In this document: piece after piece, positions 39,741 through 48,325 of the stretch
Numbering within the stretch: position 1 is the first letter of the stretch
Layout of the letters: each line of letters starts with the position of its first letter
Source: Pseudoduganella aquatica
GTDB taxonomy: Bacteria > Pseudomonadota > Gammaproteobacteria > Burkholderiales > Burkholderiaceae_D
Length of the DNA stretch: 60,045 nucleotides
Assembly: GCF_009857595.1 (NCBI RefSeq)
Contig: NZ_WWCU01000038.1
Location: forward strand, 1-60,045
Reading direction: 5' to 3'
Notes under the pieces: generated by a model
What the model was told of the DNA's origin: nothing
Database searches by the model: none
The model's input: the letters and a program-made list of their open reading frames with translations, nothing else
Translations under genes and position numbers: made by a program

Positions 39741-40163
39741 TCAGTCTGAGTTTGGGGATGACACGGCGCCGCGCATGCGTGCCGCTACCACATCGGGCAC
39801 CGCGCGCGGGCGCAGCGCGGAATCGACGCAACCAACTTTCACGCGCGCCGTGTTAAGCAACTGATCGCCGTTCCAGGCTTGCTGCACAAATTGCAGCGAG
39901 GCGCGGCCCAGTTTTTCGATACTTAAGGTTAATTTTAGTACATCGTCGAGTTTAGCTGGCGCATGATACTCGGCAGCGACGCTTTTCACGACGAACATGG
40001 CGTCGTGCTGCTGCAGCAGGGCGTGCTGGTCAACGCCGATGGCGCGCAGCCATTCGGTCCGCGCGCGTTCGAAGAATTTGAGGTAATTTGCGTAATAGAC
40101 AATGCCGCCGGCATCGGTGTCTTCGTAATAGACACGGACATTCCAGGTAAACTCTGAAGGCAT
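39741..40163 (-). CDS. ybgC: YbgC, tol-pal-associated acyl-CoA thioesterase
   Basis: A 140-residue hot-dog-fold thioesterase, the first gene of the tol-pal operon. The family signature VYYEDTDAGGIVYYANYLKFFERARTEWLR is complete, with the catalytic Asp in DTDAGG. YbgC acts on acyl-CoA or acyl-ACP thioesters and is linked to phospholipid metabolism, though its precise tie to Tol-Pal is not settled. I start at ATG 40163; an ATG at 40196 adds 11 residues without improving the match. The ribosome binding site is weak for both. Confidence 0.93.
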   Translation of the reverse strand: MPSEFTWNVRVYYEDTDAGGIVYYANYLKFFERARTEWLRAIGVDQHALLQQHDAMFVVKSVAAEYHAPAKLDDVLKLTLSIEKLGRASLQFVQQAWNGDQLLNTARVKVGCVDSALRPRAVPDVVAARMRGAVSSPNSD

Positions 40164-40270
40164 GTTGTTCTGACTACTAATGAGATTGGGCAACATTCTA
40201 CGCGATTTTGCAAGCGAGTTTGGCCCTCTTGTAACACTCGCTTACGTTTTTTTCGGCGAAAAGATGGATT

Positions 40271-41017
40271 TTATCCCCGTTTGATCGTGAAAGGGGAGAA
40301 ACCCTGACAAGTCGGCATCAGTTCAATCTGGTTCACATTCATGTGCGGCGGCAGCGTGGCGATCCAGTAGGCGGTGTTGGCGATGTCCTGCGGCGCCAGC
40401 GGCACCGTGCCCTCGTAGACCTTGGCGGCGGCCGCGTCGTCGCCCTTCATGCGCACATTGGAGAACTCGGTGCCGCCGCACAGGCCGGGCGCCAGATTGG
40501 TGGCGCGCACGCCGGTGCCCACCAGGTCGGCGCGCAGGTTGAGGGTGAACTGCTCGACGAAGGCCTTGGTGGCGCCGTACACATTGCCGCCCGGATAAGG
40601 ATAGGCGCCGGCGGTGGAGCCGATGTTGATAATCGTGCCGGCGCCGCGCGCCACCATGGCGGGCAGCACGGCGTGGGTCATGGTGACCAGGCCTTTGCAA
40701 TTGGTGTCTATCATGGTTTCCCAGTCGTCCAGCGAGGATTCGTGGGCCGGCTTGACGCCCAGGGCCAGGCCGGCATTGTTGACCAGCACGTCGATCTGGC
40801 GCCATGCGGCCGGCAGGCCGTCCAGCGCGGCGCGGATGGCGGCCTTGTCGGTCACGTCCAGCGCGATAGGCAGGACTTGGTCTCCCAGTTCGGCAGCCAG
40901 GGCCTGCAGGCGGTCGACGCGGCGGGCGGCGATGATGGCTTTGTGGCCGTTGGCGGTGAACACGCGGGCCATGGCGGCGCCGAAACCGGCGCTGGCGCCG
41001 GTGATGAAGACGATCAT
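40271..41017 (-). CDS. SDR, YdfG-like 3-hydroxy acid dehydrogenase
   Basis: A 248-residue short-chain dehydrogenase starting directly at the Rossmann strand, MIVFITGASAGFG. NNAGL is in the middle, and the catalytic residues lie in NIGSTAGAYPYPGGNVYGATKAFVEQF. The whole sequence follows YdfG, the NADP-dependent enzyme for serine, threonine and 3-hydroxy acids (also malonic semialdehyde), and ends with the family pattern NVNQIELMPTCQGFSPFTI. It is a single gene, divergent from glyA, whose riboswitch leader lies about 90 bases away. Confidence 0.9.
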   Translation of the reverse strand: MIVFITGASAGFGAAMARVFTANGHKAIIAARRVDRLQALAAELGDQVLPIALDVTDKAAIRAALDGLPAAWRQIDVLVNNAGLALGVKPAHESSLDDWETMIDTNCKGLVTMTHAVLPAMVARGAGTIINIGSTAGAYPYPGGNVYGATKAFVEQFTLNLRADLVGTGVRATNLAPGLCGGTEFSNVRMKGDDAAAAKVYEGTVPLAPQDIANTAYWIATLPPHMNVNQIELMPTCQGFSPFTIKRG

Positions 41018-41104
41018 ATTGCTTCCTTACTAATAGATGACATGGTGGAGTAGGGCAAGTGTAGCGTAATTGCCTGAGTTGATAGTACAATCTGGCTTCC
41101 ATTA

Positions 41105-41222
41105 CGTCTCACGTGACTGGCGAAAAGCCGGGTCTGCGCTTGCGCGATCTATCGGCGAAAGGTGGGCATCCACCGGGGAACGTGAGATTTCAAATCAACA
41201 GCCGTTCGCCTGGGCAGCCACC
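41105..41222 (+). ncRNA. ZTP (pfl) riboswitch upstream of glyA
   Basis: The leader shows the pfl consensus: TCTCACGTGACTGGCG opens the aptamer; P1 pairs TCTCACG (41107-41113) with CGTGAGA (41181-41187); GGTGGGCATCCACCGGGGAACG matches the conserved loop; and GCCGTTCGCCTGGGCAGCC (41201-41219) matches the ligand-binding and pseudoknot segment. ZTP/ZMP accumulates when one-carbon folate is short, and this class often controls glyA. No terminator hairpin is evident between it and the gene, so control may act on translation; the expression platform lies in the ~90 bases before the ATG. Confidence 0.88.
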
Positions 41223-41312
41223 GATGGAAAGCACGAAGAGGCTGCTCCTCGCTTATTGGCGTTCCTCATTCGATCCACCTGCCAGATTTACTCTCTCACT
41301 TGGAGTTTTTTC

Positions 41313-42557
41313 ATGTTTGCAAAAGATCACACCCTGTCCTCCGTCGATCCAGACCTGTTCGCCGCGATCCAGAAGGAAAACACCCGCCAGCACGACCATA
41401 TCGAGCTGATCGCTTCGGAGAACTACACTTCGCCAGCGGTGATGGAAGCCCAGGGCTCCCAGCTGACCAATAAATACGCCGAAGGCTACCCGGGCAAGCG
41501 CTACTACGGCGGCTGCGAATACGTGGACGTGGTCGAGCAGCTGGCGATCGACCGCGTGAAGAAACTGTTCGGCGCGGAAGCGGCCAACGTGCAGCCGAAC
41601 TCGGGCTCGCAAGCCAACCAGGGCGTGTTCTTCGCCGTGCTGAAGCCGGGCGACACCATCATGGGCATGTCGCTGGCAGAAGGCGGCCACCTGACCCACG
41701 GCATGGCGCTGAATATGTCCGGCAAATGGTTCAATGTGGTTTCCTACGGCCTGACCCCGGAAGAGGACATCGACTACGCCGCCATGGAAGCGCTGGCCAA
41801 GGAACACAAGCCCAAGCTGATCATCGCCGGCGCGTCCGCCTTCTCCAAGAAAATCGACTTCGAGCGTTTCGCCGCCGTGGCGAAAGCCGTGGGCGCCTAC
41901 TTCATGGTGGACATGGCCCACTACGCCGGCCTGATCGCCGCCGGCCTGTACCCTAACCCTGTGCCGCACGCCGACTTCGTCACCTCGACCACGCACAAAT
42001 CGCTGCGCGGCCCGCGCGGCGGCATCATCCTGATGAAGGCCGAGCACGAGAAGATCATCAACTCGGCCATCTTCCCAGGCATCCAGGGCGGCCCGCTGAT
42101 GCACGTGATCGCCGGCAAGGCCGTGGCCTTCCAGGAAGCGCTGCAGCCAGCGTTCAAGGAATACCAGCAGCAAGTGGTGAAGAACGCCGACGTGCTGGCC
42201 AAGACGCTGATCAAGCGCGGCCTGCGCATCGTGTCGGGCGGCACCGAGTCGCACGTGTTCCTGGTCGACCTGCGCGCCAAGAACCTGACCGGCAAGGAAG
42301 CGGAAGCCATCCTGGGCCAGGCGCACATCACCTGCAACAAGAACGGCATCCCGAACGACCCGCAGAAACCGTTCGTGACCTCGGGCATCCGCCTGGGTTC
42401 GCCGGCCATGACCACCCGCGGTTTCAAGGAAGCCGAAGCGGAACAAGTGGGCAACCTGATCGCCGACGTGCTGGACAATCCGCATGACGCCGCCACCATC
42501 GAGCGCGTGAAAGCGGCCGTGAAGGTGCTGGCTGACGCGCATCCGGTTTACGCTTAA
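41313..42557 (+). CDS. glyA: Serine hydroxymethyltransferase
   Basis: A 414-residue PLP enzyme of fold type I, normal length for bacterial SHMT. It converts serine and tetrahydrofolate to glycine and 5,10-methylene-tetrahydrofolate, the main one-carbon source. Visible landmarks are ELIASENYTSPAVMEAQGS, YPGKRYYGG and the PLP lysine at 229 in TTHKSLRGPRGG. A GGAG Shine-Dalgarno lies about 8 bases before the ATG. The gene is controlled by the ZTP riboswitch upstream and is followed by a clear terminator. Confidence 0.98.
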   Translation: MFAKDHTLSSVDPDLFAAIQKENTRQHDHIELIASENYTSPAVMEAQGSQLTNKYAEGYPGKRYYGGCEYVDVVEQLAIDRVKKLFGAEAANVQPNSGSQANQGVFFAVLKPGDTIMGMSLAEGGHLTHGMALNMSGKWFNVVSYGLTPEEDIDYAAMEALAKEHKPKLIIAGASAFSKKIDFERFAAVAKAVGAYFMVDMAHYAGLIAAGLYPNPVPHADFVTSTTHKSLRGPRGGIILMKAEHEKIINSAIFPGIQGGPLMHVIAGKAVAFQEALQPAFKEYQQQVVKNADVLAKTLIKRGLRIVSGGTESHVFLVDLRAKNLTGKEAEAILGQAHITCNKNGIPNDPQKPFVTSGIRLGSPAMTTRGFKEAEAEQVGNLIADVLDNPHDAATIERVKAAVKVLADAHPVYA

Positions 42558-42577
42558 ACATTGTCTTGGTAACATCA

Positions 42578-42611
42578 GGGCGCCGTGACCGTGTTGGTCC
42601 GGCGCTCTTTT
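42578..42611 (+). terminator. Rho-independent terminator of glyA
   Basis: A stem GCGCCG(t)GACC / GGTC CGGCGC with a short loop is followed by TCTTTT. It lies about 20 bases after the glyA stop and before nrdR. Confidence 0.8.
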
Positions 42612-42634
42612 AATATTCGAAAGCCCGGCGCCAG

Positions 42635-43096
42635 ATGAAATGTCCGTTCTGTCAGCATGAAGAAATCCACGTCCTTGACACCCGCGTGTCGGAGGAGGGG
42701 GACGCGATCCGCCGCCGCCGCCGCTGCGGCAAGTGCGACAAGCGCTTCACGACATACGAGCGCATTGAACTCGTGATGCCGTTCGTGGTCAAAAAGAACG
42801 GCAGCCGCACGGAGTACGCTGCGGCCAAGTTGCGCGGCTCCCTGACGCTGGCCTTGCGCAAGCGGCCCGTGGCGGCTGCCTCGCTGGACATGGCGGTGCA
42901 GGCGATCGAAGAAAAACTGCTCACCAGCGGCAAGCGCGAAGTCGATACGCACTATATCGGCGAGCTGGTGATGCAGGAGCTGAAGCGGCTGGACAAGGTG
43001 GCCTACATCCGCTTCGCTTCCGTCTACAAGAATTTCGAGGACCTCGCCGAGTTCCAGGACGCCATCGAAGAAGTCGGTCAGGCGCCGAAAACCTAG
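42635..43096 (+). CDS. nrdR: NrdR, ribonucleotide reductase repressor
   Basis: A 153-residue protein with an N-terminal zinc ribbon (Cys3, Cys6, Cys31, Cys34 in CPFC and CGKC) and a C-terminal ATP-cone domain (about 48-138: FVVKKNGSRTEYAAAKLRGSLTLAL and following). NrdR binds ATP/dATP and represses nrd genes at NrdR boxes. The glyA-nrdR order is common in betaproteobacteria. Confidence 0.98.
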   Translation: MKCPFCQHEEIHVLDTRVSEEGDAIRRRRRCGKCDKRFTTYERIELVMPFVVKKNGSRTEYAAAKLRGSLTLALRKRPVAAASLDMAVQAIEEKLLTSGKREVDTHYIGELVMQELKRLDKVAYIRFASVYKNFEDLAEFQDAIEEVGQAPKT

Positions 43097-43102
43097 TTCG
43101 CC

Positions 43103-43837
43103 TCAATGGCGGGCGAAGATCTGGTCCGGCGTGGGCGCGTCGATGACCGCTTTGGCCCAGTCTTGCAGCTGGCTCAGGCTGGCTGTGGACAGCATGGAGG
43201 TGATGTCGTCTGGCAGGGTGCCGAAACGCTGGCTTAGCTGCATGGCGAGCAGGGCGGCTTGGCCTTGCTGTATTCCCTCCTGCCTCCCTTCCTGCCTCCC
43301 TTCCTGCCTCCCTTCCTGCCTCCCTTGCAGCATCCCTTCTTGCCTTCCTTCTAGCGCAGCTTTGACCTTAGCCTCCGCCAGCTCGCGCCGCATCACGATT
43401 CTGGCGCCGCGCGGAATGTAATTTTCCATGGTGGGTCTCCCTTGGATTTTGGCCATGCCCTGCCAGAGCTGGGCTTCCAGCTCGGTGGGCAGGAGCATGA
43501 TCCAGTCGATGACGTGGAATAAGTTTACGATACGTTGATGGTCCCAGTCACGCGCCAGCAGCAATCGTGTCAGCTTCCATTTGGCAGCAAGCCGTTGCTC
43601 GGGCAGTCCATGCGTTTCCTGAGTCAGCAGATGAGCTGCGGTAAGCAAGGCGAAGGGGTTGTTATGCTCCAACAATGCGCCGGTATGCTCGGCAAGATCC
43701 TGTAGTTTAGTGGTGCGGAACCTCAATTCCAGCGTGCAGCCGAACAGCAGTCTAGCCCTCGGTGTGCTGACGCGTTTCGATCTGGCGCAAGGCCGCTGCC
43801 GAAGGTTGGCGCTGGCACACTTCATTCCTGCTTGCAA
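43103..43837 (-). pseudogene. Remnant of Rpn/PD-(D/E)XK recombination-promoting nuclease family gene
   Basis: From LLFGCTLELRFRTTKLQDLAEH onward the 244-codon frame follows the C-terminal half of the Rpn/YhgA-like family: NPFALLTAAHLLTQE, WKLTRLLLARDWDHQRIVNLFHVIDWIMLLPTELE, a charged RQEG repeat region and a helical tail. The N-terminal PD-(D/E)XK nuclease core that carries the catalytic residues is missing; the first ~29 codons are unlike the family. I therefore read it as a 5'-truncated, non-functional gene. Rpn proteins promote recA-independent recombination and some have toxin-antitoxin-like roles. It ends 6 bases from the nrdR stop. Confidence 0.72.
43281..43328. repeat. 12-base tandem repeat, four perfect copies
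   Basis: The unit CCTGCCTCCCTT occurs four times without a mismatch, with degenerate copies on both sides. On the minus strand it encodes Arg-Gln-Glu-Gly repeats in the Rpn-type remnant. It is a likely slippage site; changes of one unit keep the frame. Confidence 0.9.
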
Positions 43838-43969
43838 TGACGATAGGCAATCGCTAGTGGGATTTTAAGGCTGAGTTATATGAGCTTTGATCTGCGTCAA
43901 AGCGGCTTGCGCATGGGCTGCTAACTTGCAATCAGGGTGTCTCTCAAGCGGCTTGTGCGGAGGTGGCGT

Positions 43970-44524
43970 ATGGCATCGCAACGGCGGATTCACGGCTTCG
44001 CGCTGATCGAAGTGCTGGTGGCGGTGGTGGTGCTGGCCGTCGGCGTGCTGGGAGCCGCCGGCATGCAGCTGGTGGCGCTGCGTGTGCGCTACGAATCGCA
44101 ATTGCTGAGCAATGCAGCGCAAATGGCCTTCGCCATGGCCGAACGCTTGCGCGCCAATCCGGGCCAGATCGCCACCGCCTATCTCTCTCTGGACTATGAC
44201 GCGCATGCCGAGCCGGTTCCCGCCGCGCCCGGCCGCCAGTGCTGGGCCGGACCGTGCGACAGCGCCGCCATGGCGCAGGCGGATATGTATGATTTGAAGC
44301 GGCAAATCGCTTCGCAACTGCCCGGCGGCCGGGTGCGCATCTGCCGAGACACGGGCATGTGGAGCAGTGGCCGGCTGCGTTGGCCCTGCGCGGGCGGCCC
44401 TGCGGCGCCGGTAGTCGTCAAGGTTGGCTGGCGCGGCAAGAATCCGGACGGTACGGCGGCCAGCGATGTGGACGGCGATTATGCGCCCGGTGTGGCGCTG
44501 GTGCTGGCGGGAGTGGCGCCATGA
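43970..44524 (+). CDS. pilV: PilV-type minor pilin
   Basis: A 184-residue type IV pilus minor pilin. The prepilin peptidase site is HG/FALIEVLVAVVVLAVGVLGAAGMQL, with Glu at +5 of the mature protein, and a ~115-residue globular domain follows, with a Cys pair. I chose ATG 43970 since GGAGG stands 6 bases upstream; a GTG at 43937 would extend the leader without support. It is the first gene of the minor-pilin operon; the next gene overlaps by ATGA. Confidence 0.92.
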   Translation: MASQRRIHGFALIEVLVAVVVLAVGVLGAAGMQLVALRVRYESQLLSNAAQMAFAMAERLRANPGQIATAYLSLDYDAHAEPVPAAPGRQCWAGPCDSAAMAQADMYDLKRQIASQLPGGRVRICRDTGMWSSGRLRWPCAGGPAAPVVVKVGWRGKNPDGTAASDVDGDYAPGVALVLAGVAP

Positions 44525-45501
44525 AAAAGGCCGTCTGCAATGGTGATGCAGGCCGCAGCCGCGAGCGCGGTCTCGGCCTGGTTGAGATGGTGATCGCGAT
44601 CGCGGTGGGCTCGCTGGTGACGTTGGTGGCCAGCGCGCTGCTGGTGAATGCCAGCGCCAATTATGCGTTTCACACTGAAAGCGCCCGGCTCAATGACAGC
44701 GGCCGCTACGCGCTGTCCATCATCAGCCAGTCCGTGCGGCAAGCCGCGTTTGTGAACTGGGATGATGCTAGCGTGCCGCCGGCAACCACGCCGGAAAGCA
44801 GCGCCAACATCAGCGGACTGGATGACGCCAGTATTTCCCGCAACAGCAACGGCATTGAGGATCCGCTGCCCGCAACCGTGAATGGCAGCGATGTGCTGGC
44901 CTTGCGCTATGCCGGCTCCGGCTCGCCCGAGGCGGACGGCTCCGTGCTGAATTGCGCCGGCTTTGGCATTGCGGCGGCGGGCAGCGAAGCGCAGCGCGGC
45001 TGGAGTATTTTCTACGTTGCGAAGGGTAGCGACGGTGTCGCCGAACTGCGGTGCAAATATAAAAGCGCGCACAGTTGGGGCGCCGACGCCATCGTCCGCG
45101 GCGTGGACAGTTTCCAGGTGCTATACGGAATCGACACCGACACGCCGGCGGACGGCATTCCCAACCGCTACCTGAGCGCGAGCGCCATCAACTTAATGGA
45201 TGGAGATCTGGTGCTGGAAGGCGCCACCGCCCCGGCGCGCGCGCAGGATTTCAACCGCAAAACCTGGTGGAAACGCGTGGCCAGCATCAAGGTGGGCTTG
45301 TTGCTGCGCGGGGAAGACTACTCCCGCAACGGCGCTGTCCCGGCGCAGTACGACTTGCTCGGCGGCGCTTACAGCGGCAGCACGGCAGACGGCGACCGTG
45401 GCACGCACATAGACGAGCACCTGCTGCCCGAGAGCGAACGCCAGCGCGTGCGGCGCGTGTTCGAAACATCAGTCGCGCTGCGCAACGCCGGGGGCACGTA
45501 A
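44521..45501 (+). CDS. pilW: PilW-type minor pilin
   Basis: A 326-residue minor pilin with the cleavage site RG/LGLVEMVIAIAVGSLVTLVASALL (Glu at +5) after a leader of about 17 residues. The C-terminal part is large and rich in Asp and Gly, as is usual for PilW. It starts in the ATGA overlap with pilV and its stop overlaps the pilX start by one base (TAATG), so these three genes are translationally coupled. Confidence 0.9.
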   Translation: MKKAVCNGDAGRSRERGLGLVEMVIAIAVGSLVTLVASALLVNASANYAFHTESARLNDSGRYALSIISQSVRQAAFVNWDDASVPPATTPESSANISGLDDASISRNSNGIEDPLPATVNGSDVLALRYAGSGSPEADGSVLNCAGFGIAAAGSEAQRGWSIFYVAKGSDGVAELRCKYKSAHSWGADAIVRGVDSFQVLYGIDTDTPADGIPNRYLSASAINLMDGDLVLEGATAPARAQDFNRKTWWKRVASIKVGLLLRGEDYSRNGAVPAQYDLLGGAYSGSTADGDRGTHIDEHLLPESERQRVRRVFETSVALRNAGGT

Positions 45502-46133
45502 TGGCCGCCATTCGTCACATCAGCGCTGCTCCCATGCTTGCCGAGCAAGGCATTGCCTTGCTCCTCACATTGCTGATGCTGATTGCCGTGCTGCTGCTGG
45601 GCGCATCCGCAGCGCGCATGGCCATGCTGGGCGAGAAGGCGGCGCGGGCCGAACGCGACCGCTACGTGGCATTGCAAGCAGCGGAGGATGCGCTGGCCGA
45701 CGCGGAAAAGGAGATTAACGGCGGCGCCGCCAGCACGCCGGCGCGTGCCGCGCTGCTGGCTCCGGGCAGCGGCCTGGGCTTTGTGCAAGGCTGCGGCATG
45801 GGCGCCGACAACCCCGGGCTTGGACTGTGCGCGCCTGCGGATGGCGATGTGCCGGTGTGGGAGAGCGTCGACATCGGCGACGACGGCGCCGCCTCGCGCT
45901 CCGTGCCGTTTGGACGGTTCACCGGCGCGCTGATGGAGACTGGCCAAGGTCTGCTGCCATTCCGGCGCCCGCGCTACATCATCGAGCGCATGCCTTACCA
46001 CCCGCCTGGCGCGGATGCCGGAAGCACGCAGTACCTGTATCGCGTCACCGCCATCGGCTTTGGCTCGCGCGAGTCCACCGAGGCTGTGCTGCAAGCAAGC
46101 TACCGCAAAGCAGACGAGGGAGGGACGCCATGA
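45501..46133 (+). CDS. pilX: PilX-type minor pilin
   Basis: A 210-residue minor pilin with the leader EQG/IALLLTLLMLIAVLLLGASAARMAML. Position +5 is Leu instead of Glu; lack of Glu5 is typical for the PilX/GspK type at the tip complex. The N-terminal helix continues through AERDRYVALQAAEDALADAEKEI, a conserved PilX feature, and a beta-rich domain follows. The stop overlaps the start of pilY1 (ATGA). Confidence 0.9.
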   Translation: MAAIRHISAAPMLAEQGIALLLTLLMLIAVLLLGASAARMAMLGEKAARAERDRYVALQAAEDALADAEKEINGGAASTPARAALLAPGSGLGFVQGCGMGADNPGLGLCAPADGDVPVWESVDIGDDGAASRSVPFGRFTGALMETGQGLLPFRRPRYIIERMPYHPPGADAGSTQYLYRVTAIGFGSRESTEAVLQASYRKADEGGTP

Positions 46134-48325
46134 AACTGCCATGGACGGACCGCTGTGCGCGTTGGCTCGGCGCCAGCCGGCGAATGGCGCGTGCAGTGTG
46201 CACAGTATTGGCTGCAGTGCTGGCCGCCGCGCAAGCTGCCGCTGTGCAGCCGCTGGTGGAGCTGAGCACCGAGCCGCTGGGCGCCAGTTGCGTGCCGCAT
46301 CCGGACTTGCTGCGCGGCGCCGCAGCGGTGGCGTCCACGCCTTCCGGCATGGCGGTGTTCCAGGCAGGCGCGCGGCCCGGCAGCTGGAGCGGGGTGTTCA
46401 CGCGCTCGGCCGTGAGCGTGGACGCATCCGGCGCGCCGCAGATTTCGGCCCCTCTGTGGGACGCCGCTGCTTTGCTGGACGCCTTGCCCGAGCCGGACCG
46501 AAGCCGCCGCATCTACACCTCCAGGCTGGAGCAGGGCAGGCGGGTGACGATAGCCTTCGAGTGGGGCGCGCTGTCCGCCGCGCAGCGCACCGCCCTGAAC
46601 CGCCCGCCGCCGCCCGCGCGCCCAGTGTCCGACCGCAAAGGCGAAAAGCGCCTGGACTGGCTGCGCGGGGACCGCAGCGAAGAAGGGCGCTTGTTCCGCC
46701 GCCGCGCCAGCATACTTGGCGACGCCGTCAACGGCATCCCGGCGTACGCCGGGCCACCGTCCGCCGCAGGCAATGGCGACGGCTACCGCGCTTTTTACGA
46801 CAGCATGCAGGCGCGCACCGCAGCGGTCTACCTGGGCGCCAACGACGGCATGCTGCATGCCTTCGATGCGGTGAGCGGGGCCGAGCTGTTTGCCTACGTG
46901 CCGGAGGCCTTGTTCCCCCTGCTTAACCGCCTGCCCGACCGCAACTATGTGCATGGCGCTTATGTCGACGGCCCGGCCAGCGTGGCCGAAGCGCGGCTGG
47001 ACGGGAACTGGCGGACGGTGCTGGTATCCGCCATGGGGGCCGGCGCGCAGGGCGTATTCGCACTGGACGTCACGAACCCGTCCGCCTTCCCCCAGATCGG
47101 CGGCGCGCTGTGGGAGTTCACCGACCGCGATGACGCGGCGATGGGCAATGTCGCCTCCCTGCCGCAGATTGCGCGCTTGCGCCTGCGCAGCGGTGCCAAT
47201 GCCTACCGCTATTTTGCGCTCGTGAGCAGCGGCGTCAACAGCCAGGCCAGCGACGGCAATGCGGACCCGGCCAATGCCAGCGCCTTGTTCCTGCTGGCGC
47301 TGGACAAGCCGGCAGGCGAGGCATGGCGGCTGAACCGGAACTACTATCGCCTGCAAGCGCCGGGCGGGGAGCCCGGCCGCGCCAATGCCCTGAGCGCGCC
47401 GGCGCTGGTGCTGGACGGCGACGGCGCCGTGCTTTATGCCTACGCCGGGGATTTGCAGGGCAATCTGTGGCGTTTCAGTTTTACGGGCAGCGAGCCGTGG
47501 CGGGATGCGGCGGAAGGCCCTGTGTTTGTCGCGCGCGACGCGCGGCGCGTGCGGCAGCCCATCACGATGCAGCCCCGTGTTGCCAATGCGCCCGGCGGTG
47601 GCTATCTGATCCTGTTCGGGACCGGGAAATTGCTGGAGGCGGCAGACCGCGATCCGGCCCGTTATGGCCAGCAATCCTTCTACGCTGTGCTGGACGACAG
47701 CGTGAACGGCCGAGGCGGAACGCGCGCGGACTGGCCCCTGGGACGTGGCGATCTGGCCCAGCGCGAACTGGAGGGCGCGCCGGATGCCGCAGTGCTGGCG
47801 CTGCGCGGGCGCAGCTTCACTTACGGCGGCGCCGGCGGTGCGCATGGCTGGTATGTCGACTTCAATGGCGCAGGAAGGGGAGAGCGCAGCGTCGGCGGTG
47901 CTGCGTTGGCCGATGGGCAGATTTTCTTCAACACGGTCTTGACCGGCGCCAGCGCCTGCGCGTCCATCGCCAGCCGCAGCTACGCGCTCGATGTGCTGAG
48001 CGGGCTGGCGCCGGACAGCGCCGGTGTGCCGCTCTCCGGAGAGGCGGCCGGCACCCTGGTCGCGGACTATCTGCCCGGGCCGGCGGCCGTGATCGTAACC
48101 GAGGCGGCGCAGGCGGTGCGCCAGGCTGGCGGCCGGATGCTGGTCAGCAAGCGCATCGCCGCCGTCAATGCGGGCGCCAGGGAAGCTGGTGCGCTGCCGT
48201 CGGCGCGGGCCAAGGCGGTGGTTGCTGCCGGCAGGCTGGGCTGGCGAGAGCTGGCCAACTGGCGCGAGCTGTATCAGGCAGCACAGGGGCGGACGCCGCA
48301 ACGGCGGGACGGGGAGCAGCCGTGA
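46130..48325 (+). CDS. pilY1: PilY1-type pilus tip adhesin, propeller-only form
   Basis: A 731-residue exported protein with a signal peptide (about 1-38). The C-terminal PilY1 beta-propeller is clear (about 195-650): AVYLGANDGMLHAFDAVSGAELFAYVPEALF, WRTVLVSAMGAGAQGVFALDVT, YAYAGDLQGNLWRF. The N-terminal von Willebrand A domain present in the long Pseudomonas PilY1 is absent; instead there are about 150 residues of unknown type, so it is shorter than typical 1000-1200-residue proteins. PilY1 sits at the pilus tip with the minor pilins and helps extension, adhesion and surface sensing. Overlapping start/stop codons join it to its neighbours. Confidence 0.9.
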   Translation: MKLPWTDRCARWLGASRRMARAVCTVLAAVLAAAQAAAVQPLVELSTEPLGASCVPHPDLLRGAAAVASTPSGMAVFQAGARPGSWSGVFTRSAVSVDASGAPQISAPLWDAAALLDALPEPDRSRRIYTSRLEQGRRVTIAFEWGALSAAQRTALNRPPPPARPVSDRKGEKRLDWLRGDRSEEGRLFRRRASILGDAVNGIPAYAGPPSAAGNGDGYRAFYDSMQARTAAVYLGANDGMLHAFDAVSGAELFAYVPEALFPLLNRLPDRNYVHGAYVDGPASVAEARLDGNWRTVLVSAMGAGAQGVFALDVTNPSAFPQIGGALWEFTDRDDAAMGNVASLPQIARLRLRSGANAYRYFALVSSGVNSQASDGNADPANASALFLLALDKPAGEAWRLNRNYYRLQAPGGEPGRANALSAPALVLDGDGAVLYAYAGDLQGNLWRFSFTGSEPWRDAAEGPVFVARDARRVRQPITMQPRVANAPGGGYLILFGTGKLLEAADRDPARYGQQSFYAVLDDSVNGRGGTRADWPLGRGDLAQRELEGAPDAAVLALRGRSFTYGGAGGAHGWYVDFNGAGRGERSVGGAALADGQIFFNTVLTGASACASIASRSYALDVLSGLAPDSAGVPLSGEAAGTLVADYLPGPAAVIVTEAAQAVRQAGGRMLVSKRIAAVNAGAREAGALPSARAKAVVAAGRLGWRELANWRELYQAAQGRTPQRRDGEQP

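Noticed and set aside
37808..39856. A 682-codon plus-strand frame across tolA, tolR and tolQ
   Set aside because: It spans three certain genes of the opposite strand, and its Leu/Phe/Gly-rich sequence is just the complement of the TolA helix codons.
43281..43328. A CRISPR-like array
   Set aside because: The 12-base units are directly adjacent with no spacers; it is a coding tandem repeat. No CRISPR array was found elsewhere.
46100..48301. A 733-codon minus-strand frame opposite pilY1
   Set aside because: Shadow frame with no domain and no start signals, inside a tightly packed operon.
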